DNA of 64,000 nt from positions 183,094 through 247,093 of the forward strand of contig JAXMGR010000003.1 in NCBI GenBank assembly GCA_046352935.1, written 5' to 3'. Positions 35,078 to 43,487 of this stretch are shown piece after piece (the stretch's first letter is position 1; every line of letters starts with the position of its first letter). Made by a program: the position numbers and the translations under genes. The notes beneath the pieces are model-generated. The model saw only the letters and a list, made by a program, of their open reading frames with translations, was not told the DNA's origin and ran no database searches. This DNA is from CAYWMY01 sp046352935 (GTDB lineage Bacteria > Pseudomonadota > Gammaproteobacteria > Steroidobacterales > Steroidobacteraceae).

Positions 35078-35888
35078 CGCCGACGGGCAGGGCGCTGCGG
35101 GCCTGAGAGCGGGCTTCGTCCAGGATCTCTTCCGGCTCGATGGCCGCACGGCGGTCATCGTGGGCGGCAAGGGCGTGCTCGCCGAGACGATCGCGGCGAC
35201 GCTCGCGGACCTCGGTTGTGACATCGCGCTGGCCTCGCGCCACGAGGCGGATTGCGCCGATACCGCCGGGCGCATCGCGGCGCAGTTCGGCCGCCGGGCG
35301 ATCGGTCGCTGCTGCGACATCTCGAAGGAAGAGGACGTCGAGCGCCTCATGGCCGAGGTCCAGGGCGAATTCGGCCGCATCGACGTGCTCGTCAACAATG
35401 CGGGAACGTCGTGGTGGGGCCCACCCGAGGACATCCCGCTGTCCGGCTGGCGCAAGGTGGTCGATGTGAACCTCACGGGCACCTTCCTGTCGTGCCGCCA
35501 CGCCGCCCGGATCATGAAGCAGCAGCACGGCGGCTGCATCGTCAACATCGCCTCGGTGGGCGCATTCCTGTCCTACACACCGGACGTGGGACAGGTGGTT
35601 CCTTACACGACGAGCAAGGCGGCGGTCGTCCACCTGACGCGTGATCTGGCAGCGCAGTGGGCGGGCCACGGCATCCGTGTCAATGCGATCGCCCCGGACA
35701 ACATGGAGAGTGGCATGACCGCGACGCTGACCGAGGAGGCTCGCCGGCTCGTCGCGTCGCGCATCCTCCTCGGGCGCCTCGCAAAGCCGGTGGAGATCGC
35801 GGGCACCGTCGCGCTGCTGGTCTCACCCGCGGGCAGCTTCATCACGGGGCAGACCATCATCCTGGACGGCGGCCACACGCTCCCGTGA
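35067..35888 (+). CDS. Short-chain dehydrogenase/reductase (SDR)
   Basis: 273 residues, classical SDR. The cofactor loop VGGKGVLAETIA is a variant of the usual TGxxxGxG motif. NNAG is present (VNNAGTSWWG), the catalytic serine is in NIASVGAF and the active-site Tyr/Lys are in YTTSKAAV. The C-terminal ILDGGHTLP is typical. It likely works on a hydroxyacyl or ketoacyl substrate together with the preceding phosphotransferase; the substrate is unknown. GTG start at 35067 lies inside the end of the phosphotransferase gene. Confidence 0.85.
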   Translation: MRADADGQGAAGLRAGFVQDLFRLDGRTAVIVGGKGVLAETIAATLADLGCDIALASRHEADCADTAGRIAAQFGRRAIGRCCDISKEEDVERLMAEVQGEFGRIDVLVNNAGTSWWGPPEDIPLSGWRKVVDVNLTGTFLSCRHAARIMKQQHGGCIVNIASVGAFLSYTPDVGQVVPYTTSKAAVVHLTRDLAAQWAGHGIRVNAIAPDNMESGMTATLTEEARRLVASRILLGRLAKPVEIAGTVALLVSPAGSFITGQTIILDGGHTLP

Positions 35889-36031
35889 TGCGGTGTGCGG
35901 GTGCTGCGGATCGGCCGTCTGCCGGCACGTCGCCGTGCGGGCGAGTCGTGGCGCGGGACGGGTGATGACCTGCCGTTTCCGGCGATGCCCGTACGTGTCC
36001 CGCGACACGTGATGACAGGCCGCGCGATGGT

Positions 36032-36061
36032 TTGACAACGCCGACGAGCGCGGCTCAACAT
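36032..36061 (+). promoter_or_regulatory. Candidate promoter of the molybdoenzyme operon
   Basis: TTGACA at 36032-36037 followed after 18 bases by CAACAT at 36056-36061. The -35 is perfect and the -10 is weak (three of six bases match TATAAT). It lies about 90 bases before the GTG start, in a 262-base gap with no other gene. A GGAGGAGGGG ribosome site stands at about 36136-36145. Confidence 0.35.
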
Positions 36062-36150
36062 AGCCATCGAACGCATGGTCGGCTCCCGGGTCGCGGTATC
36101 GATGTCGTCGCATCAGCCGCGGTGGGTTGGCGACGGAGGAGGGGTGAAGA

Positions 36151-38766
36151 GTGGATGCGCCTGTGAAGAAGGACGGCGTCTGGGAAGACGTCCGGCTCAA
36201 GACCACCTGCTACGGCTGTCCGGCCGCGACCTGCGGCATGATCGCGCGGCGCGTGAACGGCGTCGTCGTCGAGGTGTCCGGCGATCCCGACTGCCCCTTC
36301 AGCCAGGGCAAGCTCTGCGCCAAGGGCCAGTCGCAGATCATGATGGCCTACAGCCGGCGCCGTGTGACGAAGTGCCTCAAGCGCACGAATCCGGAGAAGG
36401 GTATCGGCGTCGACCCGAAGTGGGTCGAGATCAGCTACGACGAGGCGATCCGCATCTCGGCGGAACAGATCCGCAAGTGCCATGAAACGGATCCCACCGG
36501 TTTCGTGTGGGCGACGGGCGATTTCTCGACGCTGCAGTGGTTCATGCCGTCCGTGCTGACTTCTTTCGGCAGCCCGAACCATCAGTCCGGCGGACGCTCC
36601 TTCTGCGGCAACAACGTGCACCCCACCCTGCAGCAGGTGCACGGCGGCTTCCATGTCTGTCCGGACTTCCACCACGCGAAGCACGTGATCCTGTTCGGTT
36701 CGAACAAGGGCACGCTGTCGAACTGGGCCTCCGTCACGGCGACGACCGAGATGTCGAGGGCCCGCCTCAACGGCATGAAGCTCGTGGTCGTGGATCCGTG
36801 GTGCTCGAACGCTGCTTCGGTGGCGGACGAGTGGGTGCCCATCCGTCCCGGAACCGACGGCGCGCTCGTGCTCGCGATGATCAACCTGCTCGTCAACGAG
36901 TACGGGCTGTACGACGTCGAGTTCGTGCGCAACCTGACGAACGGCCCGTACCTGACCTGGGACGGCGACGGCCATTACGTGCGCGACCCGGCGTCGAACA
37001 AGCCGATGCTCTGGGACACGAGCGACAACCGCGCGAAGTGCTACGACGATCCGACGCTGAAGTCGCCGGCGCTGGAAGGGAGTTTCCAGGTCGAGGGGCG
37101 CGCCTGCACGCCGGCCTTCCAGCTGCTCCGGAAGCACCTCACCAAGTTCTCGCCGGAGTACGCGAGCGAGATCACGACGGTGCCGGTGGAGACCATCCGG
37201 CATCTCGCACGCGATTTCGGCACGGCGGCCTCGATCGGCAGCACCATCGAGATCGAAGGTCACACGCTGCCGCTGCGGCCCGCCTGCGCGCACTGGTACA
37301 AGGGCGTCAGCCAGCATGCGCAGGGCTACGAGCAGGCGCTCGCGATCGCGATGCTGAACACGATCGTCGGTGCCATCGATGTCCCGGGTGGCCTCTTGGC
37401 GGACACCGTCTACGCTCATCATCCGCAGTGGTCGGAAAACAGCACCTGGATGGGCAGGGGCTCGGGCCTGGAGCAGGTCGATGGCCTCGTCTCGCCCGGC
37501 AAGTTCGCGACCTACGGTGGCAACTTCCCGGATCCGTTGCACAAGAAGGACGCAATCCGGGCGCCGGTGACCAACTCCGCCGACGAACTCGTCCCCGCCG
37601 CGTCGTATCAGGGCGGGCTCATGGGGAAGATGAACATCCTCGAGCCCGGGAAGTTCAACGACAAGATTCCGCACGCGACCGGCGTCTACGTGCAGGTCGT
37701 GTCCAACGACCTGCTGAACGAGGGCAATCCGAAGGTCCAGGTCGAGTACCACAGGAAGTTCGCATTCCAGCTGTCGCTCGTGCCGAACATCGACGAGACC
37801 GCGGAGATGGCGGACGTCATCATTCCGACGCAGACACAGCTCGAGCGCCTCGACATGGGCGCGAACAACATCCCGGATACGATGGGGTCCACGGGCAACT
37901 ACGAGTACTGCATCAACCTGCGGCAGCCCGTCGTTCCGACCGAGGTCAAGCACAGTGTCGACATATGGATCGATCTGGCGGAGAAGGCGGGGCTGCTGCC
38001 GAACTTCAACCAGGTCGTGAACATGTTCCTCGAGCTGCACGGCGAGAACAAGCTGCAGCCGGACGCCAAGTACGACAACCGAGAGCTGATGGACCGCTGG
38101 ATCCGCTCGATGACGGGCGGCGACCGATCGCTGGACGACGTGGCGAAGGAGGGCAGGATCCACTGGCCCAAGACCGTCCAGGAGCGGTTCCCTCGCCCGT
38201 TCTACAAGAGCCGCATTCCCGTCTACTACGAGTATTTCCTCGAGACCGGCGAGCGCATCAAGGCGGTGACGCAGTCGCTCGGCATCAAGTGGGACGTGTC
38301 GCGGTACAGGCCGCTGGTCGACTGGTATCCCGGTCCGGGGCACATCAACCACACGCCGGGATACGAGCTGCACGCGGTCACCTACAAGTGGCCGTTCCTG
38401 ACGGGCACGTTCTCGAACTTCAATCCATGGCTCGCGGAACTCGCGCAGTATCATCCTTACGTCGGCAAGATCGTGCTGAACCGCAAGTACGCCGAGGCGA
38501 GGGGAATCCGGGACGGCGACCGCGTGCGCGCAGAGAACCTGCGCGGGCGGATCGTCGAGGGTTTCGCGCTCCTGAGCGAGTGCATCCATCCGGAGTGCGT
38601 GGGCATGGATCACGCCGGCGGCAACTGGGCCAAGAGCCTGCCGCCGCGCCGGAAGGACACGGGCGTGCAGGCCGGCGTACTGTTCGACTACGAGATGAAG
38701 AATCTGGACGTGATGGACGGTGCGTTCGAGGCGAGTCCCAAGCTGAAGGTGACACGGATCGGTTGA
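36151..38766 (+). CDS. Molybdopterin oxidoreductase catalytic subunit (PsrA/ArrA-like, no Tat signal)
   Basis: 871 residues, DMSO-reductase superfamily. The N-terminal [4Fe-4S] site is C20-x2-C23-x4-C28-x27-C56 (TTCYGCPAATCG and GKLCAKG). GGRSFCGNN offers Cys152 as a possible Mo/W ligand, as in polysulfide, thiosulfate and arsenate reductases. Cofactor-binding segments include LFGSNKGTLSN and VVDPWCSNAA, and the C-terminal dinucleotide domain has DHAGGNWAKSLPP. The N-terminus (MDAPVKKDGVWEDV) has no twin-arginine signal or hydrophobic region, which is unusual for a member with an NrfD-type partner. Substrate not recognised. GTG start, strong ribosome site. First of three genes. Confidence 0.85.
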   Translation: MDAPVKKDGVWEDVRLKTTCYGCPAATCGMIARRVNGVVVEVSGDPDCPFSQGKLCAKGQSQIMMAYSRRRVTKCLKRTNPEKGIGVDPKWVEISYDEAIRISAEQIRKCHETDPTGFVWATGDFSTLQWFMPSVLTSFGSPNHQSGGRSFCGNNVHPTLQQVHGGFHVCPDFHHAKHVILFGSNKGTLSNWASVTATTEMSRARLNGMKLVVVDPWCSNAASVADEWVPIRPGTDGALVLAMINLLVNEYGLYDVEFVRNLTNGPYLTWDGDGHYVRDPASNKPMLWDTSDNRAKCYDDPTLKSPALEGSFQVEGRACTPAFQLLRKHLTKFSPEYASEITTVPVETIRHLARDFGTAASIGSTIEIEGHTLPLRPACAHWYKGVSQHAQGYEQALAIAMLNTIVGAIDVPGGLLADTVYAHHPQWSENSTWMGRGSGLEQVDGLVSPGKFATYGGNFPDPLHKKDAIRAPVTNSADELVPAASYQGGLMGKMNILEPGKFNDKIPHATGVYVQVVSNDLLNEGNPKVQVEYHRKFAFQLSLVPNIDETAEMADVIIPTQTQLERLDMGANNIPDTMGSTGNYEYCINLRQPVVPTEVKHSVDIWIDLAEKAGLLPNFNQVVNMFLELHGENKLQPDAKYDNRELMDRWIRSMTGGDRSLDDVAKEGRIHWPKTVQERFPRPFYKSRIPVYYEYFLETGERIKAVTQSLGIKWDVSRYRPLVDWYPGPGHINHTPGYELHAVTYKWPFLTGTFSNFNPWLAELAQYHPYVGKIVLNRKYAEARGIRDGDRVRAENLRGRIVEGFALLSECIHPECVGMDHAGGNWAKSLPPRRKDTGVQAGVLFDYEMKNLDVMDGAFEASPKLKVTRIG

Positions 38767-38826
38767 TTGGCGGGGCATGACGGACAGCCGCCGGACGTGT
38801 GCCGGCGGGGGACGAGGAGAGATTCG

Positions 38827-39441
38827 ATGGCGCGATGGGGCATGCTGATCGATCTGAAGGTGTGCGTGGGGTGCCACGCCTGCACGGCGGCGTGCAAGTC
38901 GACGAACGGCACGCCACCGGACGTGTTCTTCGCGCGCGTCTACGAACGCGAGGTGGGCGAGTTCCCGAATGCGCGCCGCGAGTTCCTGCCCGTGCTCTGC
39001 AACCACTGCGAGGAGCCTCCCTGCGTGGAGGTCTGTCCCACCGGCGCGAGCTACCAGCGCGAGGACGGCATCGTCGCCGTGAAGAGCGACATCTGCATCG
39101 GCTGCCGCAGTTGCGCGACCGCCTGTCCGTACGAGCACCGCCACTACGTGAAGCCGGGTATCCTCGAGCAGGGATATTTCGACGGCGAGCTGACGAAGTA
39201 CGAGGAAGTGAAGTACAAGCGCTGGACCGAAGGCACGGTGATCAAGTGCGACTTCTGCATGGACCGTGTCGACCAGGGTCTGCAGCCCGCGTGCGTGGCG
39301 ACCTGCCCGCCGGAGGCGAGGCATTTCGGCGATCTCGCGAATCCGGACAGCAACGTGAGCCATATGTTGCGTGAGCGCGAGTCGTTCACGCTGCTGCCCG
39401 AGGCCGGCACCAAGCCGTGTGTGCACTATCTGAAGCCTTGA
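38827..39441 (+). CDS. Four-cluster ferredoxin subunit of the molybdoenzyme (PsrB/DmsB-like)
   Basis: 204 residues with sixteen cysteines in four groups: CVGCHACTAACK (beginning near residue 14), CNHCEEPPCVEVCPTG, CIGCRSCATACPYEH and CDFCMDRVDQGLQPACVATC. This is the standard electron-wire subunit between a molybdoenzyme and its quinone-reactive membrane partner. No signal peptide. It follows the catalytic subunit by 60 bases with an AGGAGAG ribosome site before ATG 38827. Confidence 0.93.
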   Translation: MARWGMLIDLKVCVGCHACTAACKSTNGTPPDVFFARVYEREVGEFPNARREFLPVLCNHCEEPPCVEVCPTGASYQREDGIVAVKSDICIGCRSCATACPYEHRHYVKPGILEQGYFDGELTKYEEVKYKRWTEGTVIKCDFCMDRVDQGLQPACVATCPPEARHFGDLANPDSNVSHMLRERESFTLLPEAGTKPCVHYLKP

Positions 39442-39487
39442 GGCGACGGGCGACGGCAGCGGTGCGAGAGGAAGGCCCTTCGAGGGT

Positions 39488-40456
39488 GTGGACAACTACG
39501 AAAGAGCAAGGCCCGCGATGAACGACAAGTACAGTACTGGGGTGCGGTTCAATCACCAGATGGGCACGCTGGAAGTCCTGAGTTTTCTCGGGGAAGGTGT
39601 GGGGGCGACCCTGTACATCCTCGGCGTGGCGCTGGGGCGGGTGCACGTCGCGATGCTGGGCATCGCGTTCGTTGTGTTCGCGGTGATCGTGCTGCGGGCG
39701 CATCTGGGCCAGCCTACGCGGGCCTGGCGGGCGTTGACGAGGCTGGTGACGTCGACGGTGAGCCGCGGGACGCTGCTCATCAGCGGTTTCCTCGGCTCTT
39801 CGGTACTGTCCGTAGCGGCCCATTACGTCGGCCTCCTCGAGCCGCTGCGCGGACTGCTCACGGTCGTGGCGCTCGTATTTGCCGTTCCGGTCATCCTCTA
39901 TGCGGGATTCCTGCTGCGGTCGATGAAGGCGATCCGCTTCTGGCGAGGGTTCTTCGTGCCGCTCGCGTTCACGGCCCACTCGCTGGCGACGGGCTTCACG
40001 ATCGTTCTCGCGCTGCTCGCCTGGCGTGGCATCGAGGAGACGTCGCAGGACTGGCTGCAGCCGGCGGGCCTGGGTTCGTTGCTGCTGGCCGCGGTGATGT
40101 CGCTGGTCCACCTGTATGGCGTCGAGCGCTCGCCGGGCACGCAGGCGTCGATCGAACGCGTCCGCAAGGGAGACCTGCGCTCACGTTTCTACTGGGGCGC
40201 CGGCGTGCTCGGGATTGCCGTTCCGTTCGTGGTCTGGCTCGGGGCCTACGTGCTCGGGGCTGTCATGGGGGCGACGGCCGCGACGGCCGTGTTCGCGCTC
40301 GGTGCACTGTGTCGCCTGTATGGCGATTACGCGTACCGCAGTTGCATCGTGGTCGCGGGTGCCTACGAGCCGTTGCTGCCGTCCGGGTCCGGATGGCCGA
40401 TGTTCTCGGGGCGCTCGCCGCTGCCCGGTGCCGGTCCCGCCGCAGCGCGTCACTGA
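39488..40456 (+). CDS. NrfD/PsrC-like membrane subunit
   Basis: 322 residues with eight or so membrane segments (VGATLYILGVALG, VAMLGIAFVVFAVIVL, LLISGFLGSSVLSVAA and others). It fits the NrfD/PsrC quinone-interacting anchor in family, length and gene order after the ferredoxin subunit. The C-terminal 30 residues are proline/glycine-rich and likely cytoplasmic. GTG 39488 follows AGGAAGG; an ATG at 39518 (NDKYSTGVRFNHQM) is an alternative start. The three genes together form a putative complex iron-sulfur molybdoenzyme. Confidence 0.82.
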   Translation: MDNYERARPAMNDKYSTGVRFNHQMGTLEVLSFLGEGVGATLYILGVALGRVHVAMLGIAFVVFAVIVLRAHLGQPTRAWRALTRLVTSTVSRGTLLISGFLGSSVLSVAAHYVGLLEPLRGLLTVVALVFAVPVILYAGFLLRSMKAIRFWRGFFVPLAFTAHSLATGFTIVLALLAWRGIEETSQDWLQPAGLGSLLLAAVMSLVHLYGVERSPGTQASIERVRKGDLRSRFYWGAGVLGIAVPFVVWLGAYVLGAVMGATAATAVFALGALCRLYGDYAYRSCIVVAGAYEPLLPSGSGWPMFSGRSPLPGAGPAAARH

Positions 40457-40872
40457 CGCGGGCGGCGACGCGCAGCTCGGGTTCCTGCAGGAGCCCGGGC
40501 CTCGGTCGACGCGGCCGCTGCCTTGCCTGTTGTGTGGTCTGCTGGATCGGCGGGCGTCGCGTTCGCGTCGAGCCCGAACTCCTGCCAGTCGTCACCGAAC
40601 AGTTCGACGGGGTGCTGGGTCCGGTCGGTGCCATTCCCGCAGCGCAAGTCGTCTGCCGGGCAATAGTGGTCACAGCCCCAGCAGATCCGCTCGGGATGTT
40701 TCGGGTGGATTGGAATCCGCTTGGCCAGATGGTTTGACTCCGCGGCGGCGCATGAATCGCGCCGGTGTCCGGACCGACCGCCAATAGTCGGCTCGCCGAC
40801 ATAACGATACCAGTCAGGGAAGGGTCTGGCGCCGGAGAGGCTCTGGGACAATGCCTGCCCTGTATTTGTCAT
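40450..40872 (-). CDS. DUF3079 family protein (start uncertain; conserved part begins at CTG 40728)
   Basis: Small cysteine-rich protein on the minus strand. The conserved core, starting at 40728, reads LAKRIPIHPKHPERICWGCD, then HYCPADDLRCGNGTDRTQHP and VELFGDDWQEFGLD. DUF3079 members normally begin with Met-Ala-Lys at this point, but here the codon is CTG. A GGAG lies nine bases upstream of that CTG. In-frame ATGs at 40872 and 40881 would add a 48-51-residue extension with no family likeness and would fall in a TATATT-containing element. The cysteines suggest metal binding. The C-terminal 40 residues are low-complexity. Function unknown. The gene is easily missed because the overlapping frames are open too. 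Confidence 0.6.
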   Translation of the reverse strand: MTNTGQALSQSLSGARPFPDWYRYVGEPTIGGRSGHRRDSCAAAESNHLAKRIPIHPKHPERICWGCDHYCPADDLRCGNGTDRTQHPVELFGDDWQEFGLDANATPADPADHTTGKAAAASTEARAPAGTRAARRRPRQ

Positions 40873-40885
40873 AATATACATTATG
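40870..40885. promoter_or_regulatory. AT-rich palindrome upstream of the DUF3079 gene
   Basis: CATAAT-ATAC-ATTATG, 6-base perfect arms with a 4-base spacer, in otherwise very GC-rich DNA. On the minus strand it contains TATATT, a plausible -10 for the DUF3079 gene, with transcription then starting upstream of the CTG codon at 40728. It could also be an operator. No convincing -35 is visible. Confidence 0.4.
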
Positions 40886-40990
40886 CGAAGCACGCCAGGC
40901 GGGCGGCTGCGCGAACCTGCTGACCTGGGACAGGATGGCTTCCCGGCCCTGTCGGGTCGATTGCCACCCGTCGTCAGGCTTCGATGGTGC

Positions 40991-41623
40991 TCAGTGCGAC
41001 TCCGAGGCCGCGCGCAGTCCCTTCGACATGACGTAGTCCGTCCAGGCGATGCCGATCGCCGAGAGGATGAACACGCTGTGGATGATGGTCTGCCACATGA
41101 CGCCCGTCGTCGTGACGGTCGAGCATGCGGCGCGGTTGGCACCGGTCGCCCGGAGTGCCTCGATGGCCTGCATGCCCTCGGCGGTGCCGCACAACGGCAG
41201 TCCGCCGATCATCCCGGCCTCGATGAAGCTCTTCAGGAGGTGGATCGAGCTGATGCCGATGATCGCCATCGCGAGCTTGATCTTCAGCACGCTCGCATTC
41301 ACGTGACTCAGCCATTCCGGCTGGTCCGGATGGCCTTCGAGATTCAGGCGCGACACGAACGTCTCGTAGCCGCCGACGATCACCATGACGAGCAGATTCG
41401 AGATCATGACGACATCGATGAGCCCGAGCACGATGAGCATGATCGACTGCTCGTTGAGGTGCGCCGCCTCGTGGATCAGGTGCCACAGTTCCTTCAGGAA
41501 CAGGAACACGTAGACGCCCTGGGCGACGATGAGACCCAGGTACAGCGGCAGTTGCAGCCAGCGTGAACTGAAGATCAGGGCGGGCAGCAACCCGAGCGTG
41601 GGCTTTGCAGAGTCGTTGGACAT
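40991..41623 (-). CDS. UPF0114/YqhA-like membrane protein (TIGR00645 type)
   Basis: 210 residues, four predicted membrane segments: LQLPLYLGLIVAQGVYVFLF, LIVLGLIDVVMISNLLVMVI, a third near LKIKLAMAIIGISSIHLLK and a C-terminal one near WQTIIHSVFILSAIGIAWTD. The pattern with VVMISNLLVMVIVGGYETF and KIKLAMAIIGISSIHLLKSF is that of the conserved YqhA/UPF0114 family. Role not established. There is an insertion of about 35 residues between segments three and four containing two cysteines, absent from the E. coli protein as I recall it. Start at ATG 41623; the upstream open frame has no family-like residues. Confidence 0.86.
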   Translation of the reverse strand: MSNDSAKPTLGLLPALIFSSRWLQLPLYLGLIVAQGVYVFLFLKELWHLIHEAAHLNEQSIMLIVLGLIDVVMISNLLVMVIVGGYETFVSRLNLEGHPDQPEWLSHVNASVLKIKLAMAIIGISSIHLLKSFIEAGMIGGLPLCGTAEGMQAIEALRATGANRAACSTVTTTGVMWQTIIHSVFILSAIGIAWTDYVMSKGLRAASESH

Positions 41624-41757
41624 TCGGTCTCTCGCTTCGCGGACTTTCGATTCAGATCTCCGCCGGCCCGTGATGGTCGTGCGGGCGGCCGGAGCGGGCA
41701 GCGACGGGGCTGCAAGATTAGGGGGCAGTCTCGCATCTGCCAAGTCCGCCCGCTCCC

Positions 41758-41774
41758 GTTAATCCGGCGCTAAG
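41758..41774. promoter_or_regulatory. Direct-repeat element upstream of SHP operon: possible QseB/PmrA-type box
   Basis: GTTAAT-CCGGC-GCTAAG, two similar 6-base halves 5 bases apart, the layout of PmrA/QseB-family boxes (CTTAA repeats at 11-base period). It lies 46 bases before the SHP start codon. The same TTAATCCGG core recurs at 45524-45540 upstream of the peroxidase gene. An OmpR-type regulator is encoded in the operon itself. Confidence 0.45.
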
Positions 41775-41819
41775 ACTCCAGGCGTACGGTTCACTCCACG
41801 CTGAAACAGGAGTCCCGCC

Positions 41820-42221
41820 ATGTTCAACAGGATCTTTGTGCTGGTGCTGCTCACCCTGCCCGCTGCGTCAGCCCGGGCCACGACACCGGATGCGCTGCTG
41901 CGGGACTACGCCGCGGTCTCCACGCCGGCATCGGGCTCGCAGGGCTTCTCGGCCGATCGTGGCCGCGCGCTCTACGAGCGCAAGGGCAAGGACTGGAGCT
42001 GCAGCAGCTGCCACACCGCCGACCCGCGCCGCGCGGGCGAGCATGCGGTGACCGGCAAGGCCATCCGGCCGCTCGCGCCGTCGGCGAACCCGGAACGGTT
42101 CACCGATGCCACCAAGGTCGAGAAGTGGTTTCGCCGGAATTGCCGCGATGTCCTGGGCCGGGAGTGCACGCCGCTCGAGAAGGGCGACTTCATCACCTGG
42201 CTCACGTCGCTGTCGAAATGA
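41820..42221 (+). CDS. shp: SHP-type c-type cytochrome (DUF1924)
   Basis: 133 residues. Signal peptide (about 1-21, ending ASARA), one heme site CSSCH (Cys61-His65), and a C-terminal pair of cysteines in RRNCRDVLGREC consistent with the disulfide of sphaeroides heme protein. SHP is a high-spin monoheme cytochrome that binds oxygen and other small ligands and accepts electrons from the diheme cytochrome encoded next door. An AAACAGGAGTCC ribosome site precedes the ATG. First gene of the operon. Confidence 0.88.
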   Translation: MFNRIFVLVLLTLPAASARATTPDALLRDYAAVSTPASGSQGFSADRGRALYERKGKDWSCSSCHTADPRRAGEHAVTGKAIRPLAPSANPERFTDATKVEKWFRRNCRDVLGRECTPLEKGDFITWLTSLSK

Positions 42222-42231
42222 GGAGATGTCC

Positions 42232-42738
42232 ATGTCGCACCGTGTCCCGTCGAACCGATTTCACCTGACCGCCGTGGTGCTCGCCCTGCCCTGCCTCGCT
42301 TCGCTGGCGTTCGTCGCCGTCGCGGGGGAGCGGGCCGTGAAGCGCCCCCCGGCGGACACGCCGGCCGCCCGGCTCTACCGCGACGAGTGCGGCAGCTGCC
42401 ACGTTCCGTTCCCGCCCCGCGGGCTCCCGGCATCGTCATGGAAGGCGATCATGGCAGGCCTCGACCAGCACTTCGGTACGGACGCCTCGATCGATCCGGC
42501 CTCGAACCGCACTATCGGCGCCTGGCTCGCGGCGAGCGCGGGCTTCGAGCCGGCACCGCCCCCGGCGAAGCCGGTGCTGCGGGTCAGCGAAATGCCGTGG
42601 TTCCTGCACGAGCACGACGAGATGAGTCCCGCGGCCCTGCGGCGTCTCGGCGTCAAGTCGCTGAGCGACTGCGGTGGCTGCCACACGCGTGCGGCCGAGG
42701 GGCGCTTCAGCGAACGTGAGCTGCGCGTTCCGGAATGA
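42232..42738 (+). CDS. Diheme cytochrome c (DHC)
   Basis: 168 residues. An N-terminal hydrophobic segment (about 11-31) acts as signal or anchor. Two heme sites are present: CGSCH (Cys53-His57) and CGGCH (Cys147-His151). The central VSEMPWFLHEHDEM is the conserved feature of the DHC family. It is the presumed electron donor to SHP and acceptor from the downstream cytochrome b. Start at the second of two close ATGs (42232) because GAGGAG is six bases before it. Confidence 0.9.
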   Translation: MSHRVPSNRFHLTAVVLALPCLASLAFVAVAGERAVKRPPADTPAARLYRDECGSCHVPFPPRGLPASSWKAIMAGLDQHFGTDASIDPASNRTIGAWLAASAGFEPAPPPAKPVLRVSEMPWFLHEHDEMSPAALRRLGVKSLSDCGGCHTRAAEGRFSERELRVPE

Positions 42739-42770
42739 GGGAAGTATCCACTGACTGCGAGGAGATCGAC

Positions 42771-43475
42771 ATGACACGCAGGATTCTGGTGTGGGACCTG
42801 CCCGTGAGGGTGTTCCACTGGCTGCTCGCGACGGCCTTCGTCGCTGCCTACGTGCTCTCGGAATCGGAGCGCTGGCGGCTCGTGCACGTGACCCTGGGCT
42901 ACACGGTGCTCGCGCTCGTCGTGTTCCGGCTCGTCTGGGGCTTCGTCGGCACACGGTACGCGCGCTTCCGCTCGTTCGCCTACGGCCCGGGAGCCGCGAT
43001 GAGCTATGTTCGGCGGCTGCTGCGCCGGGAACCCGCGGAGTACGTCGGCCACAATCCGGCCGGCAGCTGGGCGATCTACGGCATGCTGGCCCTCGCGCTG
43101 GTCACCGGCATCACGGGCTGGCTGCAATACAATGAGATCGGCGGCGAGGTCTTCGAGGAGATCCACGAGGTCGTCGCGAACGCCTGGCTCGTACTCGTGC
43201 TGATCCACGTCGCGGGCGTCATCGCGAGCAGCCTCGCGCATCGTGAGAACCTGCCGCGGGCCATGGTGACGGGATGCAAGGCCAGCGAGAAGGCGGAGCC
43301 GGCCGAGGGCAGCCGGGCGATGATCGCGGTGCTGCTGCTCGTGGTGGTCGGCGCGATCTGGGCCGGCATGTCCGCGACATCGCCCTCGGGCTCGTTGCTC
43401 GCGGCGCCGGGAAAGGCCGACCGGCACGAGACCGCGGGTCGCGGTGACGCCGACGGCGAACACGACGAGGACTGA
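42771..43475 (+). CDS. Cytochrome b561-like membrane protein
   Basis: 234 residues, four-helix b-type cytochrome: WDLPVRVFHWLLATAFVAAY (helix 1 with a heme histidine), LVHVTLGYTVLALVVFRLVW (helix 2), IYGMLALALVTGITGWLQYN (helix 3) and EIHEVVANAWLVLVLIHVAG (helix 4), with a fifth hydrophobic stretch near the C-terminus. It probably takes electrons from quinol and passes them to the diheme cytochrome. The tail is rich in charged residues. AGGAG ribosome site before ATG 42771. Confidence 0.88.
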   Translation: MTRRILVWDLPVRVFHWLLATAFVAAYVLSESERWRLVHVTLGYTVLALVVFRLVWGFVGTRYARFRSFAYGPGAAMSYVRRLLRREPAEYVGHNPAGSWAIYGMLALALVTGITGWLQYNEIGGEVFEEIHEVVANAWLVLVLIHVAGVIASSLAHRENLPRAMVTGCKASEKAEPAEGSRAMIAVLLLVVVGAIWAGMSATSPSGSLLAAPGKADRHETAGRGDADGEHDED

Positions 43476-43487
43476 AGAGGATCATCG

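Noticed and set aside
36055..39495. A 1146-codon open frame on the minus strand opposite the molybdoenzyme genes
   Set aside because: It mirrors the codon positions of well-supported genes in GC-rich DNA, is very rich in Arg/His/Val/Asp, and shows no family motif or start site.
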